DNA of 64,000 bases from Enoplolaimus lenunculus. Its lineage: Eukaryota > Nematoda > Enoplea > Enoplida > Thoracostomopsidae. The DNA is taken from the NCBI GenBank assembly GCA_030248215.1, contig JASANG010000837.1, positions 1 to 64,000 on the forward strand, in the 5' to 3' direction. The translations under genes were made by a program, and so were the position numbers. This document shows positions 1 to 12,520 of this stretch, one piece after another (position 1 is the stretch's first letter; every line of letters begins with the position of its first letter). The notes under the pieces were generated by a model, which saw only the letters and a program-made list of their open reading frames with translations, ran no database searches and was not told where the DNA came from.

Positions 1-375
1 CGACTCAGTCTTTACAGTTTTAGTAACCGATTATTGCTGGACTTATATTATGTGGAGCCAAATCGGCCAGTCGTAGCTAAATTGATGCTATGGGTTTCTA
101 AACTGTACATCGATTGTAACTCGTCTAAAGTACTTGTACGCCTCTCGCGACAATTTTAAGTCTAACTCTAGCTATATGATCTGGCTATTAGCGTGCAAAC
201 AGGATTTGTTAGTTCAAACCAAGGTTGTATGCGTCTGAGTAATCGGGCCAATAACTATGCTGTATTTATTAAATAACAAGGCATAGGTACAATATATGGT
301 TCAGCAAGTGCAGGAATCTCTGTTTTTGATAGTGTCAAATTGTAAACAGTGTAATTCTGATTTTTACGAAATAAT

Positions 376-1362
376 ACTAGTTGGTAAAGTGCCCCTAGTC
401 GGGCCATGTAAGGCGATATGTTTTGTACGTTTCGAATTGAAACCTGTAAAGTTCTGAAACAAGATTTCGTTCAAACGTTCATAATTTTGATTTAAGCACA
501 CAAAACTTAATTTCGGAAATTTTTAAAAAAATGACTGCACGGTGAGTTTAATATAAAAAATAGACGTTCGTTACACGTCCAGAATTTGAAACGCGTGAAT
601 TAAACATATTCGCAACCGTGACAAAATGAAAATTAAGCATTTCGCTGGCGTTGTGACGGCAATCAAATTCAACATAGTTTCAAGCTGTAGAACTATTAGG
701 TTTATGCATAATAGAAAATTAAAGATACATATCAAACTCAGTTAATGTACGGCCGAAAAATCCTTATTCGAGACTTTAAATGTTAACTACCCTATATCAG
801 AGAGCGAAAATGATTGATGGATCGAACAAAGTTCAGAGCAGAGCGTGCTTCAAACTCAAAAAAAAAAAAAAAAATCTTTTATACATTACCTTTAAATCCA
901 AGTATTGGTAATCAGAGTATTGATTCCAGCCACATACAGACACATTCCTCTACAAAAATTGCGAAGATTTCGGTATTTTATTAAGACAATTTTCCGCAAA
1001 ATATAAGCATTTTAAACATTATGTCACGGTTCTGTTGTCTACAAAATTGAACTATACAATTTTGGTATCCGCTTAGTACAACCAGACTGCAACCTTGGAT
1101 ACTTTAGACGGTATTGTCATGGTTGCGAATATGTTTAATTCACGTGTTTCAAATTTTGGACGTGTAACGAACGTCTATTTTTTATATTAAACTCACCGTG
1201 CAGTCATTTTTTTAAAAATTTCCGAAATTAAGTTTTGTGTGCTTAAATCAAAATTATGAACGTTCGAACGAAATCTTGTTTCAGAACTTTACAGGTTTCA
1301 ACTCGAAACGTACAAAACATATCGCCTTACATGGCCCGACTAGGGGCACTTTACCAACTAGT
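376..1362. mobile_element. Foldback-type DNA element with terminal inverted repeats of about 245 bp
   Basis: The arm at 376-619 is repeated in inverted orientation at 1116-1362 with only scattered mismatches. The outer ends read ACTAGTTGGTAAAGTGCCCC and its complement. The loop of about 500 bp (620-1115) has no usable frame and contains a poly(A) run near 858-873. The ends are partly palindromic (ACTAGT), so the target duplication cannot be defined. It is a non-autonomous, MITE-like or foldback element; the superfamily is not assigned. Confidence 0.85.
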
Positions 1363-2039
1363 TTCACAACTTTACAAAAGTAATCGAGCAACGCTTTGTT
1401 TAAAAATGATGGACCATTTTAACTGATGATGCACTACAAATTGATAGTTAATTCAACTCAATTATTTATTTTATAAAGAGGCAAAAATATTGTTCATAAA
1501 AGATTATAGCATTTTGCAACATTTATTATACTAAATTTAACTTTAAAAGTAATGATACAGCGTAACGAACGTTTTATCATTGCGCTTAAGGTGTAATAGC
1601 TGTTTTATTGCAACGTAAAATCATACCAAAACAGACAAGCATAAAGAATGTCAATGCAAATGAACTAAACGTTTTTACTGCTTTGCGAATGGTCTATGAT
1701 AGCGTTATTTTCTCAAAAACCAATATTTAAACAGACAATATGCACAAATGCAATAATCAGCATAGCTAAAACTAACTAATTTTCAAGTGCGATGTCTTAA
1801 TATCTCTTGTCCAAAAAACCCAAAGCTACAAGCGCACAAACGCTGATAAATATTATTATAATAAAGTTAATTTTTAACTATCAGTTTATCTATTTTGAAA
1901 GATTTATAAATATTTTATTTAGGTTCCCCGTAACCAAAAATATCTTAGTGCTGAAATAGAATCGCATATAAATACGCAGAGATGGAGTAAAGGGCGCTAC
2001 CCATATTCCTCGCGGTCGATATTATAATTTTCTTAAGTA

Positions 2040-2240
2040 TTCTATGTGCACGTGTATGCATGTCTTACGCAACAGACACTATGCACATACACATGTTTTA
2101 CGTCACATACACCAAGCCCTTATATAATTTTAATGCTGTTTGTTTCTGACTAAATACTGAATTCAAGGCGCGGCAGTTCATCATTGCGCTCACGGCGTGC
2201 CATCCAAACCAGTCTAGGTAGGAGCGGTCAGCAACTTCAG
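2040..2240 (-). repeat. Fragment of tRNA-headed composite repeat (SINE-1)
   Basis: Positions 2163-2220 match the body of the composite repeat, read on the minus strand (GCGGCAGTTCATCATTGCG beside GCGGCAGTTTGCCATTGCG at 39620). The tRNA-like head is missing or eroded. The preceding ATGCACATACACATG-type stretch also resembles sequence beside the copies near 42 kb. Confidence 0.55.
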
Positions 2241-3466
2241 ATATACGTATTAACTAAACATTTGGAAAAGCAAGTGCGGGGTGTGTTCGAACTCAGAGCG
2301 GTTTTGGTTACAACTCTTAAGTTACAGATCCTTAAGCAAACAGTCAATCACTACGCTACACAGCTTGCTTCCGAAAGTGCTTCAATCATCTACTATAGAC
2401 GTAGAAACTTATGTTGGCAGCAGACATACATATATACATTTAATGCGTCACATAGCATGTGACCCGATCGATCATTTTGGCGGATAAAGACCATCCCTCA
2501 CGCTCGAGAATTTCTGGAAATATAAACCTAACGTTACAGGCAACTTTGGAGATGAAGTGTGTGCTGAAACATATAGATAAGCCGATTGTGTTCCAACCGT
2601 CCGCGGAACCGTAACTTCCCAGCTTTACTGACAGGCTTAAACTGTAAGACTAATGGTAACACAGCGAATTGTATCAATACTTTTTAAATAACGCTGTTTG
2701 CGTTACCTGCAACAAGCCTTATTTCACGAGCGGTGTATTTGTAAATTGGAAATGTATCTTCCAATATGCTATTACTTAATAGCTACACTAGCTATGTATG
2801 TATACATATTGTTTATCATGAACCAATCATTTTTCCACAAAAACAGGTAATGATTGAAAAGCGTTTTGAAAATGTTACGGAATAATTTGCTTTTGTAAAA
2901 CCCGTTAAGCCAACGCTACATTGGATACCCTAACAGTTAGTCTAACAACAGCTTTTGTCTATTGTTGGTTGTTTAGATAACCTCGACGCCGTTTATCTGA
3001 ACCAAAATTCAACAAAAATTTGCACAAATTTTACCATATATTTGATGCTAACTTTTGACCGAGGCTGAAACCAGCATTGTCCTGCGTCGCAATGAAAGTA
3101 CCTAAGCGGTACTTGCCACAAGCAAAAAATAAAACCCATTTGATTTGATAGTAAAAAATAGACATCAAATTCAAAAATCAAAATTCTTGGGTAAAACATA
3201 TTATAAGAGACACTACCGTGTCCTTATGATAATTGTTTATTCTGCTTTAACAGCAATTTGTTGTAACATTCTATATAGTAGGAGCTAGGAAATAGTAACT
3301 GAGAAGTGCCAGCCGGCCTATCAGCTATTTTTGGCCGGTTCTACCTGTGGTTTACTTCTTCCCACCAGCGTCAATTTTATAGAAACCAAAATTTCTAAGG
3401 CACAATACAGTATATTATTTTCCTAAAAGCTAAACCGATGCCTAAACCTGTTATTATTATAGTTAT

Positions 3467-3646
3467 GGCCAGTGTTACTTTAGGGGCGTAACAGTAGATA
3501 AAGCGTATTCCTAAGCCTAAGCCTAAGCGTTGCAGAAATGTTTCTAAGCCAAAGCCTAAGCCTAAGTAAAAATGTAATCTAGAATCTAAATCTATTCTTT
3601 TATGTACCGAACAGAAACCTGGACGCACCTTAAAGTAACATGGGCC
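3467..3646. mobile_element. TTAGGC-core MITE, variant B
   Basis: The ends are inverted copies of GGCCAGTGTTACTTTAGGGG, flanked by near-identical 8-bp direct repeats ATAGTTAT (3459-3466) and ATAGCTAT (3647-3654). The core near 3508-3567 consists of CCTAAG units (TTAGGC on the other strand) and variants. It lies downstream of the last visible ACSL exon. Confidence 0.85.
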
Positions 3647-3944
3647 ATAGCTATTATGTGAGTGGAGGAAAACTTTTTTAGATAATAAAGTAGACTGATA
3701 CGTTTAAAAGAATTGAGTTTATACAGTTCGTTACATTAAGTAAGGTTACGAAAAACGGGGCTTGCGAGTAATGACGACCCAGCGCAGCAATATCCATTGT
3801 GAGTTACGTTCGCGATTTAAGTTGTTTTTGCTGACATTCGTGCAAAGTTTTCAGCTTAAAAACATACATCAATCTTGTGTTCAATTTATCACATTAATAA
3901 ACACAAAAATGACAATTGGAACAGCTGTACAAAATGACACCTAC

Positions 3945-6900
3945 TTCTCCTGAGCCTTGCGATGCAAAATAATCCATCGATGGAACGTCAACCATTTTAA
4001 CACGGCAGCATGGAATCGGAGGACCGACATGGCCTGAAAAAATCAACAACTCAAACAACTGACCTTTACCAGCTGTAATAAAATAAAGCAATTGCAAACA
4101 CAAAAGGAGGCAACAAAATATTAATTAGAACTGATTCGTTTACAAATTAGCGACGACTTTTGCTGCAGCATTATTCAGGTTTAAACCAGCTCAACATTCT
4201 AAACAGAACTAAACTAATATTAGGATGGGCATCATGGGCGAAGCCAGGATTTTCGTTTGGGGCACACAAAAACTATATTGTATTAATGGTACAAAAACAG
4301 TCACCACGCCCAACAACGCGTGAGAACATGAATTTTGGTTCATATATCACCAAAGCAATGTCGGTTCAGAATAGAAAAGCACCAACAACGAGTGTGTGGG
4401 AATGAAACGCACACGAGATCATAGTTTTAATTTATTCAAAAATAACATTTTCATGAATAGTGTCATGTGTAGCTAAGCCAAAGTTTAAACTGAACTTAAA
4501 GCTAAGTTCCGAAGTCAGCTGTCAACCTTGAAATTTAAAATATATGTCCTAAGTTTTGTCTAATATCTATGGCAACTATTAGAAATCTAAGTAAATCAAA
4601 AGACCCGCTGAGCTCCTACCAGAGGCGTGGCCATGATTGTTTTCGACAGGGCATCATATGACATTTAAAAGTTTTTTTTTGCAAGCGATCGTGGCGAGTG
4701 AGGCAAAGCCTACAAAAGTACATTTTTTCTTGTTTCTTCATGAATTCGGAAACGGAAATATACCACCCTTATTTCCCATTGTATACGCCCCTGGTTCCAA
4801 CTACATCAATCGGCCCATATGGTGATACCTGTACTGGCATCGCCTTCAATGGAAACAGTTGCCAACGCACCACATTCCGTCTGACCATAACCTTCAAGGA
4901 CTACCGCTCCAGATGCGGCGCGAATGAAACGAAGGACTTCTTCGGCACAAGGCGCCGATCCAGTACAAATCAGACGTACCCGGCCACCGAGGCCATCGCG
5001 GACTTTGGCGAACACCAGGCGATCCCAAATCGAATTCGATCGTACAATATGACTGAAAAACCAAGAGAAAATTTCGTCGTTTTTATAGCGTCGAACAGAA
5101 TAGACGTCAATTGGTGGCACCGCAAGCCTAATTCTAAGCCTACGTTTAAAAGTAAAGTGATGGACGACAAATTTTCGAATTTACGACGTTTCGTATACTT
5201 TGTCTGGCAATGAATTGTGATACCATCAAATGTAACAAAATACAGTGCTGACATACTGATTTATCGGGCTTGAAACGTTTTACTTTACAATTCCCCGTCA
5301 TGCCGCCCTCTGCTGCCGCACTGCGCTGCGCGTAACATCAAATTGTTTTATAAACATAATGCGCGGCAGCGTCAAGCGGCGCAGGACTCCACTTAGCAGT
5401 ATAGACACTTATTTATTATCAGAGGCATATATAAGATGAAAAAACCAAACATATTATAACCCCACCAATAATTATTTAAAAAATCAAAAATTGCGTGTTT
5501 CACCTTTTAGAATAACTTGCTGAAAATTGCTACACGAAATTATATCCTACTAAAATAAAATTCTTGGCCCGCTTGCTGCGACCTTCAGGTCCTAGCAATC
5601 ACATGAAAAAGCAATAAAATAGTATCGGATTGTAAGCCTAACTTACTTATTTAGATCTCGAAGTTTAGACTCAAGCGCCCAATTGAACAAGTAACGTTTT
5701 AACGCACTTTTATTTACTTCTGATTGCACCTAAAATTATTCGAAAACATTCATGGTAACACCAAGGTGTCAGCCTACGATTATAGGCTAAGAAAACAACA
5801 GAGTTTTCGGTAAATTTTGACTCCCACATTTTTCATTAGGCACTGAGCCAGAATCCGCAAACAACGAATATCCCTATTGAAAACTTGTATGAAAACGCGG
5901 CCAATGTAAAGAACAGGAGCGGAACAGTATTATAAGCATATGCCTTAGTACATAACCAAATCACAAAAACTTCTCCTTACAACGTTGCTCAGCAAAAGGG
6001 TTAGTTCGTTTTAATCTAATATTTATAAATTTGAAGCGACTATATTTAAGCATTACTATAAGACAATTTCTGCCAATAGCATAGGAGCTCCCGCTGAATA
6101 TTAAGTTGGGTGAAACTAGTCGGAAAAGTCACAATTTCAAAGGATATGAGTTTTAGATAAATTTGGAAATACTTCGACCACAAACCTTATCATAAATGCG
6201 ATTCAAAAGACGTGGCACGACCGGTAGAAATGTGGGTTTAAGTTCTTTGATATCATCGGTTAATAGCTTCACGTCGCCGCGATAGAATCCAATTCGACTA
6301 CCAACTTGGTATAGGGACGCCTATAAAAACAAAACAAAGTTATTTTATTTTTCTGTTTAAATTTATAATTTTTATATAAAAATTAAAAGTTTTTACTTTA
6401 TTAAACATCAAAACAAATGCATACAATAATATAGCCGCTGTGAGTGTTATCACTGAGAAAAGCTGTTGTATCGATATTTTTGGAATTCCATAAAATGTGC
6501 ACAACTTTTGGAACAACAAAAGTTAAGTGAGGTTTCAGAAACCCAGCCACTATCGAGTTTTCTTGATATTACTAACCAATCACTGAGCCGCAGCTTACAT
6601 GCATCATACGTTCGAACATATGCGCCAAAGGTAAATACGATATAAGCACTTCGTCAGTATTTGGATACGAATATTTGAATGTGTTCAGTACAGTGGTGGT
6701 TGCAATAATATTGCCATGGCTCAACATTACACCCTTTGGATCCCCTGTAGTACCGCTTGTATAGCATATTGTTGCTAAATCTGACCGGGATGGCGGCTAA
6801 AATTGCACAATCATAGTTGTTGCACTATACTTTTTGATGAGTGTACTGATTTCCGGCATCTTTCAGAGCCCCATTCAGAACCGCATGGCACAAATACAAT

Positions 6901-9900
6901 TTGATGTATGGCGCTACATGGCACCACAAACCAAACTGTCTTTTTAATGGGGGTCATTTTTTTCAAACGACAGTACTTTGAAAATTGGACCCCCGTGAAA
7001 ATATGCCCTTGGGTCATTTTTGAAGGACATTAGTTCATGCAATACCGGATTGTCCGAATTAGTTATTGGGCGCAAAGCTACAGTCAAAAAATGGTACGAA
7101 GCGATTGATTTTGTCCAATAAAAATCATTTTGGTTATGTTTGTCAACAGAATAAAGTACTACTTATACAAAAATTAGACATCGTGCAGGATGAGTGGCGG
7201 ATCCAGGATTTTCCGGTGAGGGGCGGTCACTGTCAAAATGTGTATATGAGCTACTGATGATCGCTTTGATCAATATAGAAACTTAAAAAAACCAAATACT
7301 TGACCAAACTAAGATGGGCACATTTTCTAGCCTACTTGAAAGTAAGCGTCTAATTTAGCGTCATACTACGATTACAAAATTAATAACAACGCATATAAGG
7401 TAAAGATAGAGAGCATACACATCCTCTCTGGAAATTTCTGCAAAGACGAGTAAATCTCTTATTGTGAAGCTTAGAATAACGCGCTAAATGCTAAAAAACA
7501 AACTGGTTAAGTTCGTTCACTACAACGTTAACATTTCATTTCAAAACGACAGCGTTTCTACAACCATGAAACAAACCTTATGCGAATGTTTTGGATCGGC
7601 TTTTTGTCCAGCAGCAAGCATAGCGTCAAATTGACAAACTTCAACGCCAAACTTTTTGGCTTTTTCAACAACGTCCACCGGAACCGGATCCATCACAAAT
7701 AACCGCGTTAAACACGAAACGTCGTCACAAAAGTCAAGCAACGTATTCAGTTTTTTCACAGTATCACATATTACCAATGAAATGTTGCCTAAAATATGAA
7801 TGAAACACAAAAACTGAGATGAATTATACGTCAAAATATTTGTTCGGTTGTTATCTAAATATTAAAGCGAGAACGCTCCACATACGTATTTTGAGCACCG
7901 TTTCAGCACAAGTACACATTGTGTATAACAATATAACAGATCGTTCTACAAAACAATTACTACGCATTAAATTCTGCTGTATAATTCTGCAAGCGTAAAG
8001 CGGCGGATTACGTAACGAATGTCTAAGTTGCACATTGGTGCACCTACGGCTACTAGTTATTATTATGGCTGGAGTATCAAACCATTAAACATTATTGGGG
8101 AAAAACAAGCCTTTTACAGCGCAACATGCGCCAAATAACAACGGGCGTCCGACATGCAAATTCGATCAGTGCCACCAGAACAGGTTGGACAATTTAGAGT
8201 TTTGCGCTTAACTTATCATGGTTTACGTGTGATAATTATATTTTCTTAGCGTCACTTGGGTTACAATATTCTGTTGAAGCCCTTGGCCCATATTTTATGA
8301 ATATATAGGCCTTAGGGCAGTTCCTGTTTGGTGTCGTGCGGTGCCGGAAACCGCCGTGCCAGTCCAGACGGCAGCGGACGACGCACAATAACATTAAATC
8401 AGTCAAACTTCATAGCTCTACCCTAAATGTTACGCTACTGGCCGCGCGCCAGCGTGCGGCACGTTAATATTTGTTTATTACAAATTGACGCACGCCTTTA
8501 AATAGGCGCGGTGACGACCGACGACTCACCGTGGGCATTCGCCACAGTGAAGTAAAGTATAGCGCAACCTTAAACTTGGCGTCCTTCAAAGAATTAGTCA
8601 CAAAGCTTTTATTATTCTACATAGTACAAACAATACAAATGTCAACCAACAAATAAAACATGAGTTACTTGCACAAAAACATACCTTGTTGAATAATAAA
8701 TTTCGACGAATCTGGCCCAAGAGTGTCATACAACGGAACGGTCACCATATTGTGACAGTAACACGCTTGTTCGGCAATAATCCACTACAAAATCAGCAAA
8801 TACACGCGTTCGTTTTGTAAATATATTAACTTTGAACCAATCATATTTGAAGAAAAAACTTATTTATTTTCATATTTTTATTGATATTAAGACACCATTT
8901 GCTTTACTCGCGTTTGAGACAGAGCATTTGGCACATTTGACAAAAGTGTGATCCCATTGGCCCATGTATAGAACAGAGCCGGATCGTTTTCTGGAGGGGG
9001 TATAATAGAGTCAGTTTAAGCTTTAGACTAGTTTTTTGCTTAGGCTTAGGCTTAGGCTTGGGAATAGGCTCATCCATACGCTTAGGCTCAGGCTTAGGCT
9101 TAGGCTTAGGAATATGCTTATACTACTGTTCCGGCCCTGTTCTATACATGGGCCATCCCATTGGTAGCCCCTATTTTCTAATAAACGCCGAGACAATAGT
9201 TTAATCGAATCTGGTTATTATGTCTTTTACTTAATCAAAACAGTTTACTCTAAAACAATGTAATTGGCGACCAGCTCGAAGCCGTATTTCTAAAAAAACC
9301 ACGGACGTTCACAGAAAATTATATTTAGTGGGGGCACCGAATAACATTTGGGGCCCTCTAAAATTCCAATTCTAGAATGTGTACTTTTAGACAGAGTCTA
9401 TTTGGGGGGAACACCAGCCGAATTAAGACGGGCACGGCCCCCCAAACGGCCTTTGACAAGAGCTACATTACATTAATATTATGCTTAGTAGCTTTAGATT
9501 CATCACATATAGAAATGAACAAAAAAATCATACTTCAGGTCTATTGATTGAATAAATTCCGATCCGTGTACTTTGACCAGGACGTAATCCTTTGGCGAGA
9601 AACGATTCTGCCAGCCAGTCGGCTTTTTCGAGCACCTACAACAAATAAAACACGACACCAAAACATGACAATAACATCACAGTTTTAAACCTACAATGAA
9701 AAATTCAGGGGACTGGATCGATAAAGAGGTTGTCACGGGGGTGCCCTCATCAGAAATGTTTTCAATGGAAAACGTTCCTACCGTACAAATCACTGTTGTG
9801 CTACAAAATTACGCTTAGCGTCTCGCTCGCGAGGCTTTGTTCACTATATACATTGGGCCCTCCCACTATCAAAAGTTCTCGATCCGTCCGTCACAGTAAG

Positions 9901-12520
9901 GGATGTATAGCTGCTGCCATCATAAAACCTAACGATTTACTTGAATTTTATATCATCAAAATTTTACTCCGGTCCTTACGCGAAATAACTCGTTACAGCA
10001 ACAAAATTATTTCCGCCAACCCGCTATTATCGTTTCACTAAAATATGTCAATTTGAGTCGAAGAAGTGTGACACCAGACAGGTAAAATATTGTTTCCAGA
10101 GAACGAAATGCATCTTTTGATAAGAAAGCATTGCAACATACTTCTCCGTACGACATCCAAATATACGGTTCGCTTCCATCCGTTTGTTTCACACGATGTC
10201 CCAAGCATGGCCCATTTTCTACAACATAAGATTAGGTTAAACAGCATGGAACGCCAACTTGATAACGCACATTTGGTTAAAAAAATTGGACTCCAGTACT
10301 TACTTTTTGCTCACGTTTAATGTTAACGCACTTGGCTCAGACTTTAGCTCTGGCAAAAGTTTACACACCAGTTTAAGCTGCGGCATAAGTGAAGCGTTTT
10401 CGTAACCTAAGCGTAAGCCTCGCCGTAAATGTAGGCACAATGTAAAAAAAGTCAAACATTGGGGCGGTCAATCGTGATTAGAGACTTTGGTTACCAATAA
10501 TTTCCTATAACTCAAATTAAATATGCGGTGGTGATTTTGGTTTTGAGGTCGCTGCACCAACGGTATGCACAAGAAGACGTTTGACAATATAATTTGTTCC
10601 AGTTATGGTGTACTTTATAACAACACAAATAATTTTCAAACAAATCTGCGACCGACTTGCCCGTTTTTGTCTGTGACCCCATGTTGAAGAATTTTTTAGG
10701 TTGCTAGACGCAGTGGCGTGCCGAGAATTTTGCATTGGGGGCCCCTATTATGCCAAGTTTGTGCCTTAGGTTTCGAATTAAACGTGAACTTAGATCCCTT
10801 TAGTAGTGATCTAATTTTTTGTCGAGATACATGAGATCGGTCACGTTTACCTACTCGGCTCAGCCATACGGTACCATGGGGACGAAACCAGAAAAAGAAC
10901 TAAACAGAGTATAAAACAAAACCAGGTTACATCGGCAACGGAATGGGAACAGCAAGATTATATATTGGAATGGGAGTTGAAAACTTCGCGTGTTACAATA
11001 TTTTAGATTTCTAGGGGGGCCACGCCCTGCCCTGGTCCCCCCTCTAGGTACGCCCCTGGTTAGACGGCGTTGTTAGGCAAACAATGATTTCAGAACGTAA
11101 ATGCTATTTTGGTTTTAAATCGCCAGTTGCAAAATTCAAAATATGCCACTAACAAAATTTCAATTGCGTTGCATGAATGCGCTGTAAAAATATTGAAATT
11201 AACAGTGGCTTACTAGAAACTCGTTTACCACGCCGTATACCATCGTAGCAAGTCGAAACGTCGTCATACAGACGTTCTTGAACAGGGCCTTTGCCGACAA
11301 GACAGCTGACACGGTCGCGCTCCGTTTCCTAAAATCATTCAGATGTCCACGTTCAGGACCGTGGTGTTTGTAACACATTGGCTTGTTCAATGACTTTGCT
11401 GTTATATACAGGTCGCCATACAAACTTACTGTTTAAATCTAACAAGCCTAAGCCTAATTTATTAGAAAATCTAAAAATTTCGAAAACTGCTGCGAGAAAG
11501 CATACAAGCGCCTAAGGTCGTTTTAGACTATATACACATATCCCTACAACCTAATAGTCCAGTATAACGGAAAATGTATTTGAACGGTAAATGTCTTGAA
11601 ATTGCTCGTCATGTGGTTTGAGCTTGTTAACTCTGGTTAAATCTGAACCAAACATCAGGTTTGCACCTTTCCCAAATGGTACGTAATGAGCAAATCATAT
11701 ACGGATTATAATTTTTTCAACACATCTCGCTATGGTATATATCTACATCTACAAACAATAATGCTTCTACAGAAAGACACAAGCAAAAGACCCTGGTAAC
11801 AATGATATGGCGGTTGTCGTGCTGTTCATCGCTAAAGAAACTACTGAGCCATTCGCGTTGGCTTCGGAACCATAGGGAATATGGGGCCCACGAAATTTCA
11901 TGGTCACGTCAGTGGAGTAGACGCAACCGAAAGGTGGCTATTAACCCTAAATTCATAATATATTACGTGACTGAATGACCAAAAACAGTGTGCAGACGTC
12001 AAGCCCAACGTTTTTGTGCAATTTATTCACAATATCATGCGTAGACCTGGTAACGTTTTGGAGTGTTTGCGGGTGACGAACACTGACACCGCAACCGCAT
12101 CACAGTGTCCCAGGCCCGTAGCCAACTCATCATTTTTTAGGAGAGGCATTCAAGGGTTTTTAGTGAATTGCAAGCAAGGTTGAAAATTTTCTAGGGGAGG
12201 GCGACAATTATTCCAGGAAGGGCTGAGCTTCCCTTCCCCTCGTTGGCTACGGGGTTCGCAGTGTCCACCACCCACACAAACTCCAAAACACTACTTGGTC
12301 TACGTATGATAGTGTGAAACTGGCGTTAGCTCTACGCTTCTCGAAAGCATGCGCAACTTTTCATTCCAACTTACTGATATCTGTACCGACTGATCATCAA
12401 AACTGGTATATGGCTCCAGTGGCGTTGGCCCAGGCAATCCAAGTCTATTGTACAAAGCCACTGCTCCCAATCCAACAATACCAACACCAGCAGCAGCGAC
12501 CGCTGGCACCCAGTGAGTGA
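3945..12520 (-). CDS. ACSL: Long-chain acyl-CoA synthetase (ACSL1/5/6-like), 3' end outside the window
   Basis: Predicted to activate long-chain fatty acids to acyl-CoA with ATP, on the ER or outer mitochondrial membrane. Exons in coding order: 12520-12375, 11328-11214, 10218-10142, 9635-9534, 8784-8685, 7788-7577, 6796-6599, 6320-6186, 5729-5647, 5052-4829, 4033-3945. All junctions are GT/AG and all phases agree, giving about 494 residues of a family near 700. Exon 1 encodes a hydrophobic anchor ([20 protein letters not shown]). Exon 3 has NGPCLG. Exon 5 has [10 protein letters not shown]. Exon 7 has the AMP-binding loop [11 protein letters not shown] and LPLAHMFER. Exon 8 has PVVPRLLNR. Exon 10 has [13 protein letters not shown] and EGYGQTE. 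Exon 11 has GHVGPPIP. The C-terminal FACS motif and adenylation lysine would lie left of position 1. Sequence upstream of 12520 is a good acceptor, so the start codon is on an unseen 5' exon. Introns hold MITEs, listed separately. The family call is firm; the paralogue within ACSL1/5/6 is not. Confidence 0.93.
4620..4793. mobile_element. hAT-like MITE in an ACSL intron
   Basis: It begins CAGAGGCGTGGCCATG and ends TATACGCCCCTG, typical short hAT terminal repeats. The flanking 8-mers GCTCCTAC (4612-4619) and GTTCCAAC (4794-4801) agree at six of eight positions. There is no coding capacity. Its right end lies 35 bases from ACSL exon 10. Confidence 0.65.
6930..7045. repeat. Dispersed repeat shared with 57.91-58.09 kb
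   Basis: Both loci contain TTTTTAATGGGGGTCATTTT, then an ACGACAGTACT block, an ACCCCCGTGAAAATATGCCC-like block and a terminal ATGCAATACCGG or ATGCGACACCGG. No termini could be defined. It lies in an ACSL intron between exons 6 and 7. Confidence 0.55.
7187..7215 (+). mobile_element. hAT terminal inverted repeat, isolated end
   Basis: GAGTGGCGGATCCAGGATTT matches the complement of the right terminus of the MITE at 13215-13391. The other end of this insertion was not located, so it may be a solo or truncated end. Confidence 0.5.
8310..8560. repeat. GC-rich imperfect inverted-repeat segment in an ACSL intron
   Basis: This stretch is GC-rich, unlike its surroundings, with repeated GCCGTGCCAGTCCAGACGG-like and GTGACGACCGACGACTCACC-like blocks. 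Similar composition and words recur near 5290-5400 and in the MITE at 14395-14553, so it is probably an old MITE of that type. Its ends are not resolved. Confidence 0.4.
8959..9154. mobile_element. TTAGGC-core MITE, variant A, intact termini
   Basis: It is 196 bp long. The left end GGCCCATGTATAGAACAGAG and the right end, read inward, GGCCCATGTATAGAACAGGG form inverted repeats of about 24 bp. A perfect 8-bp target duplication ATCCCATT flanks it (8951-8958, 9155-9162). The interior carries two TTAGGC tracts separated by a diverged stretch. It sits in the intron between ACSL exons 4 and 5, has no coding capacity, and is the best-preserved copy in the window. Confidence 0.93.
9305..9455. repeat. 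Dispersed GC-skewed repeat, paired with 26.69-26.84 kb
   Basis: It shares with 26690-26840 an ordered series of blocks: CACAGAAAATTA, GGGGGCACCGAATAA, TACTTTTAGACA, AGTCTATTTG and CACCAGCC, then a C-rich end. It is probably a small non-autonomous DNA transposon. The copy at 26.7 kb starts CAGGGACATACACAG and ends near CCTATGTCTTG, which is inverted-repeat-like. Confidence 0.55.
10711..11058. mobile_element. hAT-like non-autonomous element in an ACSL intron
   Basis: The termini are CAGTGGCGTGCCGAG and AGGTACGCCCCTG. The flanks GCTAGACG (10703-10710) and GTTAGACG (11059-11066) match at seven of eight positions, as expected for a hAT 8-bp duplication. It is 348 bp with no transposase frame. Confidence 0.82.
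12111..12258. mobile_element. hAT MITE, CAGGCCCGTAGCC family
   Basis: The left end is CAGGCCCGTAGCCAAC and the right end GTTGGCTACGGGGTTCG. A perfect 8-bp duplication CAGTGTCC flanks it at 12103-12110 and 12259-12266. Relatives occur at 17371-17540, 18026-18198 and 19468-19570 and, more eroded, near 16740, 18360-18470 and 21120-21250. Confidence 0.88.

Larger units (their letters stand above)
1363..3944. other. Region beyond the last visible ACSL exon, mostly unannotated AT-rich DNA
   Basis: No exon for the remaining ACSL C-terminus was found here, so the intron probably continues past the left edge. Positions 2040-2240 carry a minus-strand fragment of the tRNA-headed repeat seen near 23.5, 39.5 and 42.2 kb. 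A TTAGGC-core MITE lies at 3467-3646. The remainder shows nothing I recognise. Confidence 0.5.
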
